Part shown: in pieces, positions 34,424-46,321 of the stretch
How positions within the stretch are numbered: the first letter of the stretch is position 1
How the letters are laid out: every line of letters begins with the position of its first letter
Assembly (NCBI GenBank): GCA_964304625.1
Contig: OZ199838.1
Coordinates: 5,642,001-5,706,000 of the forward strand
Length of the DNA: 64,000 nt
From: Kudoa neothunni
Taxonomy: Eukaryota; Cnidaria
Direction: 5' to 3'
Notes under the pieces: generated by a model
Seen by the model: only the letters and a program-made list of their open reading frames with translations
Databases searched by the model: none
What the model was told of the DNA's origin: nothing
Translations under genes and position numbers: made by a program

Positions 34424-36612
34424 TGGCTAATATGTAACGTTCTTATCGAAAACGAATATCTATGGATAATCGAATAAAACCGTATCTATTCCAACGATTG
34501 ATGATTCTAAGTTTTAATCACTTACTTTTAACATTATTTTATTTGTATGAAATCTATTGGATATTCATATTTGCTTGTTTCTTTCTGGGGAAACGTAGTG
34601 ATGTAGAATATAACATATGCGAGCGCGTGATTTAACAAATTCTATTGATTTTATTGGTATATCATTTGAGATTGCTTTCCATTGAAGCGTAGGTAGTAAT
34701 TACTGGGTGTTGACTGGAAACAACTATTGCAACTGCTAATAGCATTTGCTGATTTTAAGTCATCTTATAATCATGATAAGGCATTAAGTATCGTTGACAG
34801 TAATAAAAAATACACCCAAATACTCTAGCCTATTAAATATAATATGCCGTCATTTTACGAATGTGCAGAAATTATCAACAATTTGTTTGATACTGGCAAA
34901 TTTGTATCGACAAGAGATTCTTAATTGTATCCTAAATGGTGTTATTTCTTCAAAAACTTTATATTGAGAAAAACCAAATCAAAATGAGCCGAAAATGCTT
35001 GATTTCACTGAGGCGACTCTTTTTGGGAGCATACCAAGAGTTATTACCGATAGGTGTGGTTTCGACTCTCCAATCACTTATAAGGATATCAATATTTAAT
35101 CTGTTTTTTAATAAAATGATAGGATTTTTACAGATAATCATGTTGCCGTTTATGAAAGCATTTATATCTACATACAACTAACTATTTTGTCTGCTTCACG
35201 CACATTCTAGTTATTAATGCTGCTCTCATCGCTCCGTAACAAATTAACTAACGAGTAAACTGTTAATCACAAATAGTCAACCTATGATATCATTCGTTCC
35301 TTCCTAATCGTATTTGGTATTTCTGCTTCTTGATATTATATGGGGTGGTTTCCTCTAAGTTGATTATGTTCGATTTAATACCACGATTATTTTCTGACAA
35401 AATACCCATCAAGTTTACGTTGGTTTTAATCTTTGATTGAGATGAAAATTTTGAATGTTATGTTCCCTATATCCAATTTAAATAATTTATAATGCACAAA
35501 AAGGAATATTCAATAATTATAAATCAATTTTCAATGTAAATATTAAAGTAATAGCCTAACCAGAAATCGACTAAAATTGTTATATTTCTCTCGTTAGATC
35601 GAGATAGATTATCCAATGGTACACATCCTAATAATTATGGTGTGTATATAGTTCAGATACCACATCATTGATTCATGCTAACTACAATCAACAAAGCCTA
35701 TTACACGCGTCTGCGCGGTTTGGAAGATGGGAAGCAGGAGTGACTTATCAAACTAACGTATTTCACATAAGCATCTGCATAAGAACTTAGATAATTGAAA
35801 TATTATTACATTTATTGTAATTCACAATAATCAACCATTCAAAAATTTTCTGCAGACTTCATTTTTATATTTCTCTATATATTGATGTAATGTAATGCAT
35901 GATGAATATTCATGTTAGGTAGGTCGGTGAATGTACGATAAACCAATTATTGATTTTTCTGTCTTAACATAATGAATCTCATTAGAATTATCAAAAATAG
36001 GCGACTTAGATTTAATTGGATAAGTTACGAATTTTCGAACGTCTTAATCGAAAACAATTGATTAATGTATTTGTTGCTTAAATTGTTAGTTGAAATATCT
36101 TAGAGTCATATGAAATAAATAATTCATTTACTTTTCTAAAAACGAAAATCAAACAGTTTCAATCTTTAATAGAGCTATTCGAGATGCATTTTAGTTTCTG
36201 CACCCCTAACACTTACGAGGACAATGCCGCATCCCTTCCCAAAAAACAAATTAAAAAAAGATTTATTTTTGGTAGGAAAAATCTCTTTACTACAATTACA
36301 ATAAAAAAAGTTTACCTTAATGAGAAAATGAATGTAAACGGAATAAATATAAATGAGAATAAATTAACTTAAATACTTACTTTTGTATGCAATGGCGCAA
36401 GCGACATACGTTATTTTTATTTCGCGTATCCTCCCAACCTCCATAAATGCGTGATAAATGATGTTAACTCTATTTCTGTTTTCAAATAGGAATCACCCAA
36501 AATATTTCACTAGCATGTAACAGTTTATAAATTCTGAATCGCGGTATCAATAATAAGACGAGTTTTATATAATTCAATTTTGATCATAGATATATTTTAT
36601 GTGCGAAAAACA
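34424..36612. other. 3' flank of the homeobox gene, nothing recognised
   Basis: About 2.2 kb, AT-rich, with frames below 85 codons and no family resemblance. An AATAAA at about 34474-34479 (about 50 nt past the stop) could be the poly(A) signal. Confidence 0.4.
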
Positions 36613-36614
36613 TA

Positions 36615-37780
36615 CAGTCGTGCCTCGAAATCGCGTTACTCGATATTGCGTAGTAGCCCAATATCTCGTTAATTTTTTAAATGATTATAAATTTGGATAC
36701 TGCTAAGTAATAATTAGATTATTATCTCGTAAAATATGTGTACAAATATTTATGGATAAAAAAATTAATATGAAATTGCTCGGTATTGCGATGTAATTAT
36801 GTATTGCGTAGCAATTCTAGGGTCCGGAAACCCCGTTCTGATTCGACATTGCGTAGTAAATTTGACCATGCCAGATGCCAGGGATACGGAGGAATTTTGA
36901 TGAGAAATTTAAAATTATCAGTTGTAATAATTCAATTAAATCAGTAAACTGTTCAAAAATGAACAGTTTAGAAATTTGATCTTGGTAATAGAATAATTGT
37001 CTTGGTAAAAATACATTTTAATTACAAAGTGTTGTAGATTGCGATTGTAATATAAAGATTAATAAACCTTTTAATATTATTCAGTGTATTTGGGGAACGA
37101 CGCCCAACGATTACATATTGTCAAAGGTGTTTCTTTATGCGTGGCGAAGAACATTCAAACCTCCGTAGAATCTTTTAGATAGAACAAAAACTTTCCAGCT
37201 GCGACATTTCTAACAAACGAAAACGTGAATGAAGGAGAGACTTTATTGGTGGTCTAATTTAATAGTGGACCATGCGCCAGTATCTCTGATAAGTGTCAAT
37301 AGGAACAATTAATCGCCAAACTGTCAACATCTAGAATTAAGGATGCTTTAAGAACTCTTGGACAAACCTTTGCGAGCCAAGATCTAGAAGGTTTATGTGA
37401 TTTACATCCTATTATGGATCGAAAAACAGCTATTTTAAAGAAAGAGAACCAAGGATTAAAATGATGGGAATCTTCTCTAAAGATAAAATGAAAAATGGAA
37501 AAACCTTTTGTAGTAATGGGCGCTGAGAAACATTATTCACAATAAAAACACGAGGCGTATATGCGCACCGTACCCTGGATATAATTAATCTTTATTATAT
37601 ACTACACCTTTGTTTCATTATTTAAATGAATTTATGTTTAAAAAGGAGCCAATAAATGGTTTAATCGATTTTCTGCATAACACGTTTGCGCGAAACTTGA
37701 TATTGCGTATTACTTTTGTATTTTGTATTTCATAGTAAGTTGGCGGTCCCACTTTACTACATAATACCGAGCCACGACTG
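36615..37780. mobile_element. Tigger/pogo-type element, non-autonomous (1166 bp)
   Basis: Flanked by TA (36613-36614 and 37781-37782). The left end begins CAGTCGTGCCTCGAAATCGC and the right end, read inward, CAGTCGTGGCTCGGTATTA: typical Tigger/pogo ends (CAGTCGTGCCTCG). The motif TTGCGTAGTA follows inside the left end and TATGTAGTA inside the right end, so the inverted repeat extends to about 40 bp with mismatches. The interior (especially 37080-37500) is less AT-rich and may be decayed transposase, but I could not assign blocks. The TA duplication fits the Tc1/mariner superfamily. Confidence 0.8.
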
Positions 37781-37782
37781 TA

Positions 37783-40413
37783 ATGAGCTAACAAAAAATG
37801 AGTAATTAAAGAAATACATTAACACGCACACGTATATATCACTCATACGTAGCATAAATTCCTCCCTAGCCGCATTACGTACGAACTCTGCTGTATTTTA
37901 TATTGAAAATAATTTATATACAACACAATTTAAAAAATAATACTTAATAAGTAAAATACAATCTCTGAAACAAATAAACTTTTCATAAGTGTTAAGTCCT
38001 CGACAACAGCTTATGTTGGTACATAAGCACAAGGTAGTCGCCGGAACAAATAAATAATTTAATTATTTAAAATAACTACCAAAGAATTGATTGTAATAAT
38101 ATAAAAAATGGTTAGTAGAAATATTAGTGAAAAAAATGTTAAATTTTTTTCGTCCTCATACATAAATGATACATACAAACATTGATTATGATTGAAATGG
38201 AGCCAGTTGGTTAATTGTCTCTAATATCAACAACCACTTTTTTTAAGAAACACCAAGTATTCGTATTGAAGAATGTGTTAATATCATTAAATCATTTTAT
38301 TTATGATTTCTTTCTTTCTTTCACAAATAATTAGCAATTAGACATAAAATGTTATTCACGGTAAATGTTACAAATATAAATATTAGTTATCATTTTAACA
38401 TTAATATAGAATAGTGATATTTTTGATATTATCTCAATTTAAAAAAAATGCAACTCATGATACACTTTTTGGTGTTATGATATTAACGATCATCATTAAC
38501 ATCTATAATCAGTCAATTGAAATTTTGTTTGGATTATCACAAAAAATATTATTTTCGTTTTCAAGTTCTAGAAATGTTATTTCATCAATTGATTATCCTT
38601 AGTTTATTTGGCAACACATCGATTAGAATCATTTTTACCAGCGATACCGAAATCAAAATAATTTGACAAAAAGTAGGTTTCTTTTTAAAATCTTTTAAAC
38701 ATGTTTATTCATAATTTTTTATTTTAATCCAAAACATAATTATAGCTAGTGTGTGGGAAGAGAATTTAATAATAATCCAGGTTTATTGATATGGTTGAGG
38801 ATTATCTTGCATATATATCAGTAGCGGTTCGTAGTTTAAATAAGTGGAGGTGCTGCAATGTATTAGAAAATGTTTATAACTGTTGTTCAAAATTGAATAA
38901 ATTTCTGGTGAATAAACAATCATTTACTTTAAACCAATTAGAATTTTAAGAATAGTACTAAAACGGGGATATATACCTACGAGCTATCGATTAAAACACA
39001 ACCTAAGTCAGTCGGCACTGTGAATCGCACAGTGCCTCCATCCCGCAGATCGTACATAAGTGGCTCTATGATTTACACATGAGCATATCGATAAATGCCC
39101 TTTCGGCGGAACTGTGCAGCGCAACAGTTACGTCCAAGTATTTTTGTGTTTTTTCAAGAAGGAGGGAATGTTTATTAACATTAAACGTGATAATCATGAA
39201 ATTTAAATGTTTACAAAAATAATTAAATAGAAAGAACTCGTTATTTTTAATTATATCAATACAGTAGCAATAATGATCTAGCTTTGCGCATCGATATTTT
39301 GTGAATTATTAGCACACTTTAAATGTGGAATATACTCGAAATGAGTAAAATGAGTATAGAATTCTCAAATCCAGGGTATAAATGTATTTACCTAGTAAAG
39401 AAATCATAATCATCTTTTTCTGTTCTAAAAAGGAGTATACACTAATTAAACTGAAGTATATACGGTTTATTTTTATAAGTTTACAGGTTTTCGTAAAATA
39501 ATTATTCATAATCCGTCCTCGAGCATAAAGAAAATATCGTACAATATTTTTAAAAAGTATAGCAATTATGAAGGGTAATATTTAAAAATATAAAGGCTTT
39601 TCTCTCGTTAGAGCGTAGGAAAATTTCAATACTTTTATGAATCATAAAAGTTAAAATTCCTAATGATTCAAAGATTTATGATGAGAAACATTTATTGTCT
39701 ATTTTTTTAAGAATCAATTACTGTAATCCTATAAGACTTATTATAATAGATGAAAATCGATTTTTACAATTCGAATGATAAAAAATAATTTTACATTGAC
39801 GAATATTGCAAAGTTATTTTAAAAACTTCAATCTATAAAGGAAAAATTATTTAGCCTTATGTGCTAGCGGATGCACATGTAGGGGAAAAGGATTATATAG
39901 ACACCGAGATGGCCATGGGATGTTGTAGTTCCACAGTTCCATACACAAGCCGCCACTGATATATATTCAACAGTTGGTGAACATCAAACATTTAAAAATA
40001 AAATATTCAAATATCCATACAATATTAGGAAAATTAGGTTCAGGAGTCATTTCATCAATTATTTACTCCGAATTTTGACAATCTCTGGCATGGAAACTTC
40101 GGGTCAGTACGAAATTCTGATAACCATCAAAAAAATTTATTACCTATTTTATAAATTTAATATGGAATAATCATAAAAAGAATTGATAATAATCGCAAAG
40201 AGCTCAGATTTTCGTTAAAAACCACCAGTCCATAAACATCGAGACGGCCAGCCGAATTAGTTTACGTTGAGGATTTATGCTTAGGTAACTGTTAAAATTG
40301 TTAATACTGCAGTTAAAAATTTATTTTGTTGGAATATATATATATTAATAGACGCTTCATTTTAAACACACTTTTAAATATACAAAAAAATTTTTGAAAT
40401 TTTATTATAAATT
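37783..40413. other. Intergenic, with weak transposon-like traces
   Basis: AT-rich. At 38819 the sequence CAGTAGCGGTTCGTAG followed by AAGTGGAGGTGCTGC resembles a hAT end, and 38990-39135 is GC-richer with two hairpins, but no matching far end was found. Positions 39880-39970 and 40210-40270 are GC-richer and unassigned. No gene recognised. Confidence 0.35.
39014..39036. repeat. Perfect 9-bp stem hairpin
   Basis: GGCACTGTG (39014-39022) pairs exactly with CACAGTGCC (39028-39036) across a 5-nt loop (AATCG). A second imperfect hairpin with related sequence (AACTGTGCAGCGCAACAGTT) lies at about 39109-39128. Both sit in a GC-richer patch that may be the subterminal part of a decayed hAT element. 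Confidence 0.5.
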
Positions 40414-40549
40414 TATAAAAATCTTACTGTGTTCGTTTTGATAATTTGCAATTTTTATAAAAATCTTACTGTGTTCGTTTTGATAATTTGCAATTTTTAT
40501 AAAAATCTTACTGTGTTCGTTTTGATAATTTGCAATTTTTATAAAAATC
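40414..40549. repeat. 42-bp tandem repeat, about 3.2 copies
   Basis: The unit containing AAATCTTACTGTGTTCGTTT and then GATAATTTGCAA recurs at exactly 42-bp intervals (TATAAAAAT at 40414, 40456, 40498 and 40540), the copies almost identical. The high identity implies recent expansion. No coding potential. Confidence 0.9.
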
Positions 40550-41829
40550 TAGCTTAGGACCTTGAAAAGTGCCTAGATGGACTGTGTAAATTACCAATAT
40601 TTTCCGATGTTCCTATCGAGAAAATATTCCTTAAAGTTTTTTACATAAAGGAATTATACGAAAAGTAATTTGGTAGAATAATGGAAGAGTATGAAAGTAT
40701 AGCTGGAAGATATCTGAATTTGGAAGATGTAGATCCAGGTGAGTTTATAGTTCAAAGACAAACAATAAATAACTTTTTGCCTCATTAACATTAATATTCA
40801 GAGAAGACTTTTTACTTTTTGGATTTGATACGGCAACCCTCGAAAAATTTCCAGAGATACCCATGGACAGTGTTAAATAAAGACTAATAAGCTTTCCGTC
40901 CTGGCCAACAGATTTATATGTGTATATCCTCAAGAAATCAATTTTTTGATTTTTAGTCATCTTATTCATGTATGTGTCATTTGATTATTTTTATGGGAAT
41001 TCATTAACAATCCAATTAAAACAAAGGATTCAGTAACTAAGAGAAATATCCAAAATCCTTGTATTCAAACGTCAGCATAGAGTTGTTTACCCCAAGCAAC
41101 GCTACCAACAACTGTGTCAACGATTTTTGTGTCTCTTTTAGGGTCACATTTAGTGGCTAGTTTAATGAAGAGAGGTGTGTACAGTTAATCAAACAAGTGA
41201 TGATTAAACCAAAGCTCGATTTTGATCCATATGAAAAAGGAAATTTTGCGAATTTGGATCTTCCGATGCCAATAGACTCTACTAAAGTTTTAGCGGTAAC
41301 TTTTATGTAAAGTTCGACATTTAAACACAATGTTAACTTTATGACTAAATTGATACATTATTGGTTGAGCAAAATGATCTAAAAGGAAATATGCAACTAA
41401 ACTTGAAAGATATTCAAACAAAATTATGCAATACATGACAACCAGTTTTAGTATTATTAATAAAACTTATAATTAGAGGCGGTAATTTTCTATTAAAATT
41501 GATAGACGTCGAGATTTTAAAAATATTTCTACATTTTCCTGTTAACCTTCGTTAATCTTCCAAGCATGTCAAAAACTGCTTGGAGGGTTAAAATCGAAAT
41601 AATTCGTCGACTATTTTTCATTTTATTATGGCGGAATGAAGCCAAATTGACAATTATATAACCGAATAAACATATTTAAATGAGGAAATTGACCCCCAAA
41701 ATATACCAAAATTGGTTAACGTCCGTCCATCAACGAGAAATTCCACAGCAGGAGTTGTTGAAATTTCCACTCAATAAAAATGTTACAATGATAGGTCCTG
41801 TATTTTAGAGAATAAAAAAATCAAAGTAT

Positions 41830-42000
41830 TCTATATTATCTAGGGTATACAAAGATTTGGTGCATATACCGCTATCACTTACAGCCGCGGAAAGATGTTT
41901 CTCAAAATTATAGCATTTTCTCAAAAGTTATAAAGTGAATCTGTCATTCGAACTAATGAGGGTACTTTAAATATTATATTCTAAAAGAAAATTTTACAAA
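41830..42000 (+). pseudogene. hAT transposase C-terminal fragment
   Basis: Plus-strand reading gives RVYKDLVHIPLSLTAAERCF, then after a stop FLKSYKVNLSFELMRVL. This is the hAT dimerisation domain (compare IPVTxxSAERSFSKLK then YLRSTMSQERLxxL) of the ZMYM/TTF-type group. The preceding 0.8 kb (41000-41830) probably holds more of the same relic but is too decayed to assign. It lies in what would be an intron or upstream region of the mucin-like gene. Confidence 0.65.
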
Positions 42001-42402
42001 AAATAAATATTTATTTTAGTTCATCGGCCTTGAGCTTGGTAATAAAGGGTTACGTTGCGCGTGCGCTAGTTTGAAAATAGACATTGAAAATTCCCGCTAC
42101 TACTTATAACACTGGTTATTTCATTTTTGTAGGATAGAGGTGGATAAATTTTATTATCTTCAAATAATATATTTGAGACATATTCTGAAACATGTATTGG
42201 GATTCCCTGATTAAGGAAAGATTTCTGAATACGAGTGCAATGATTATTACTTAGAATTAGTTCAAATTATTTCATGGTTCTCATCCCGACCTAAGAGTAG
42301 GTTTTTATGTGGAAAAAAGTTTTTACTGCCCGCAATATCGCGACACATTCTGTTTTGTAATAATTTCAAATTAACTAACAATTTTCTATATTTTAATATC
42401 AG

Positions 42403-42692
42403 AAGAAACCACTTTAATTGAGGTAACATGTCCAACCGAAAAAACAGCTATTATTGAGGAAACAACCATAACTGAGAAGACAACTACGATTGCAGAAACA
42501 ACTATTACTGTGGAGACAACTACTATCGATGAAACTACAACTGAAGGAATAACTACTCCGAAAATAATAGGCTCGTCCGCTATTGAGAACGCAGGGATTG
42601 GAATAGGCATGATGATCGTAGTTATTACATTAATATGCGTTATTATTCGGAATTGCTTCAAGACTAAAAAATACCTCCTAAAAGATTTTTAA
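42403..42692 (+). CDS. Last exon of a mucin-like type I membrane protein
   Basis: An open exon follows the acceptor TATCAG (ends 42402), entering with two nucleotides of a split codon. It reads Thr/Glu-rich tandem six-residue repeats (EETTITE, KTTTIA, ETTITV, ETTTID, ETTTEG), then a short spacer, one transmembrane helix (GIGIGMMIVVITLICVII) and a short basic cytoplasmic tail (RNCFKTKKYLLKDF, stop TAA 42690-42692). This is the layout of an O-glycosylated stalk plus anchor of a type I surface protein. The upstream exons, including a signal peptide, were not found; decayed hAT sequence lies just upstream. The family is not identifiable from this exon. A piggyBac-type element starts directly after the stop codon, so the original 3' UTR is displaced by 1.36 kb. 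Confidence 0.6.
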
Positions 42693-44053
42693 CCCTCTAA
42701 CGATCATAAAAACGACTTATCTCCAACGATCATTTGGGGTCGAATCGACCCCACATTTTTATTTTTCTTGATCAAAAAATATTTTGTTACTCTTTATAAA
42801 GTATATATGATATTTATCGATAGAGTTTCGAGTAAATTAAAGTTTATTAACCCATTAATCTTCGGTAATCCCTTAATATATGGATTCCGATAACTTCGCT
42901 AAATATCGTTAATTATATACCGAGGTAATGGCGATTACGTCGTGAAATGAGATTCATCTATATAAACTAATTTAATGATGCTAGTTATTACAATTTAACG
43001 AAATTTTACTGAAATTAAAACAAGCATAAAAGGTAGCTTTGTGACTTTGTGCACTTAAAAAGATAACGCATTCCAACGTTCATCCACAATATAAGACTAC
43101 CTACGGAATATATTATTGCTCTTGGTTTAATTTTCTTCAATTTTAAAACACTTAATGCAACATCTAGCTAAGGGGTTCCCAACTTTGATCTAAAGTGGTG
43201 CGAGATTCGATCAAAATTGAAAATAATTTTTGATAACTTTTGAGTCAGTTACACCTTATCGTATGCAAAAAGGGTGTGAGTCCAGTTTTAGTTGAGAAGC
43301 GCTGGTCTAGCTTAATGGTCATTGCAAAATTGGCAATTGCACAATCCACAAATAACGACAATCAAGCATTGATTTTACTCTCAACGTCGTATAAATTGTT
43401 GAGCGCGGCGGAGAGTTCAAAAAAATATTTTCTGCGCTTTTTGTTGATGTAGATCTTTTTGTAAGATTCTAAACTAACTCATATTTGCTAATAAATGAAT
43501 TATCGTATATACCCAGATCGTCGTCATCAGTTTCTTGAGAGATCCTCAGTCATAACATCCTCATATTCACTACCAGAAGACTCATCGTTATGGAATAAAA
43601 AATTAAATTTAGAGTCTATAGATATTCTCCTGATACCAAATTACTATTAAAGAAAAAAATATTTTATATTACCTAGAGTGATCGATCGCCGAAATTGTGC
43701 ACAAGCAATGTTCGATTAGGTTGCGTAAGATTAGTTTCAGGATTAATTTTGATTTTCCTCAGAATTCTGTCGGTAAATTTTTTTAATATTTCGCGTAACA
43801 AATTTAATTAAATTTATGTACAAAATGATGAAATAAAAAGATGGGGTCGAATCGACCCCAAATGATCGTTGGAGGATATCCTTCAAATTTTGGCTGCATA
43901 CAAAATCTAAATTATCCAATCTTCCTCAGTTACATAGAAGAATATATTTATAAGGAATAACTTGAATTCAAGAACATTGGAACTATGGGCGGAAAATTTA
44001 TACGTTATTCAACTTTATTTTGAGGTCGATTGGACCCCAGTATTGTTAGAGGG
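42693..44053 (-). mobile_element. piggyBac-type element, internally decayed (copy B)
   Basis: The left end CCCTCTAACGATCAT follows TTAA (42689-42692); the right end read inward is CCCTCTAACAATACTGGGG, followed by TTGA, a changed TTAA. By homology with copy A (14392-15592) the 5' end is on the right. The end module is repeated at 43875 (CCTCCAACGATCATT read inward), 178 bp inside. At the left a second module copy starts about 30 bp inside (CTCCAACGATCATTTGGGG). Both inner copies carry the near-palindrome GGGGTCGAATCGACCCC. The interior aligns with copy A along its length, for example TAACCCATTAATCTTCG. No transposase core remains. Confidence 0.8.
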
Positions 44054-44057
44054 TTGA

Positions 44058-46321
44058 TAAATTCTTTTATCTGATACTATACTTTACCTAACATAAATTG
44101 TCCGAAAACAATCTTATAAAACTTCCAACTACGCTACAAAAAATTTTGTATCAACAAATATCAAAGAAAACGTTGAATTTCATTAAATATGGTTGGTTCA
44201 TGTATAACTTTTCTTTTTTCGTCGGTATTTTAGAAAAATTGGTATATTATGAACATTATTGCTGGCATAATCAGAGAATTAATGATTAATTATTGTGAGA
44301 TATATAGGTGGGAGTAAGGAATAATAGTTCAGTATTTCACGATTAATTTTGCAAATTAGACTGAGGGCGGATTCGAGAATGTTGAAAACCAAGGATAATA
44401 AATTAAAGTAAGACATCGATATGATGTAGCTCTATATTGTGAAATTTGATGATTTCCGTATTTATTCGAGTACAACGCACAAAAGTTTCCAACCAAAACT
44501 GTCAAAATTTGGGTGCGCGTTATAAAATGAGGTTTGCGGTGACACTCTTAGAAGCATCAGTTTATTATATATATGACTTCTTAGTCAAATATATAGCTGA
44601 TAACGATTGAAAAACATTGACTGCAGCTATGTCTCCAGATACTCTAAACGTTAGTGGTCTATTTTTGATGACAGTGGTAAAATTCACATATATTGGCGTG
44701 GACTGATTGAGATAAATGATTAGAAATGACGATACCTCGGAAAATGAATTCCCAAAACCTATATTTTATTTATTATGAAATTTTACGTTTCAGTTCATCT
44801 TTAACAAATCCAGATTTTTATAATTTTTTAGAAATTTTGAAAACTTTATATTGTTGATATACTCGATCACTTTGATATCAACAACAGATACGTATCTCCC
44901 ATTGGAATCTAACACATAAATTGTTCATTTGTTAATAAATAAAATAGTTTTACCAATTATGTATTTTTTATCATTAAATATTTTGTTTTTAGAAAATTTA
45001 ATGTCCAGCAGTTTAAATAAATAAGCCTTGGATTAATCAAATAACAACGGTTACCTTCAAGGGAAGAAAACAAATCTACAAGTAATTTGTAATATTTATA
45101 TATGGCCGAATGTTACTTTTTTCATTATAACACCAATCGTCGTTCAAGATCTATTTCACGTTCACCTAATCGATTTCATGGTCAGCAGAATTTAATTGAA
45201 CTCCAATCTAAAACATCTTGAATCAGAAACTAGATTGTCGTATCTCTGGATGTGCAGTTCGAATCATTATTTTTATTAAATGGAAATCTGTATGTTTCTT
45301 CTTCATGGCTGCAATTTCTATTTTCTTAATAGCTTAAAATACAACAAAACGATTTTATAGCTCCGAAAAAGATCATTTTTGATACCATAGGGTCAATATG
45401 TTCATCAGAATTTTAACATTTAAAAATTGTAAGAGAACTAAATTGATTAAATGTAAGCTGGATCATAAAACTTTATAACAAAATATAATATAGTTTTCGA
45501 TAAATGCATTGACTGAGATATAGCCACTGTCGTGAGGGGAATAATAGTTACCCGAAATATGGTCACTTCCTCAATATTTTTCATTATCTCATGCGTAACA
45601 GACATAATTCGTTTAAACACCATATACACAATAAGATGAACTGAGCATTGTACTTTTTAAACAATCACCAACATGTAGAATTATAAAGATTCAACTCAGT
45701 GTTCCTTACATTTTTAATTTTTTATCAGATAGATGACATTTAGGGATTTAAAAATTAGAGTATGGAAATCAATTTTTACTGGAAAATTTCCCAAATTACT
45801 TAAATTTTTGAGTTTGAAGCGATCATATGAAATTTGTAGAGGGTGAATTAAAACGCTGTACATTTACATCCATTATATACAAATTAGGGTGAATTTCTTA
45901 GCTTTACTAAATATCGATAATATTCAGCATTAAAAAATCACCTAAAACCATTAAAAAACAAACTAATTATTTAAATTAACCCATTGAAATAATACGATAA
46001 TTTTTGGGTCGTACGTGACGATTTTGATTATGCACGGCTCTTAAGTCACTGTATTGAGTAATATTGTTAGGTTCTTGCGAGAAAGAATCAATAGATGATA
46101 TTTTTGGTTTATAGTTATGCAATTTTTAATTTCACTTATTGAAATAAATGATAAAACTCAAAGATTACTCGGTATTAAACCAGCTTGATGTGCAGGCGTA
46201 TTTGTCCTTTTTGGAAGGTTGAGAGTGACTAAATAAACAATAATGTAACAAAAAAATACATTGAAAAAATCTAAATCTTTTTTTTTGTTATTGATACGTT
46301 AACGGAGCAGAAAAAGAGTCA
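44058..46321. other. Intergenic, nothing recognised
   Basis: AT-rich, no frame over about 65 codons and no repeats seen. It would include the 3' flank of the minus-strand lifeguard gene 1. Confidence 0.45.

Noticed and set aside
40681-40740. Short coding-like start MEEYESIAGRYLNLEDVDP followed by a GTGAGT donor-like site
   Set aside because: No acceptor or continuing exon could be linked to it; it could be transposon debris or the first exon of an unseen gene.
42386-42661. Minus-strand Val/Ser/Ile-rich frame of 91 codons
   Set aside because: It is the antisense shadow of the Thr-repeat exon on the plus strand.
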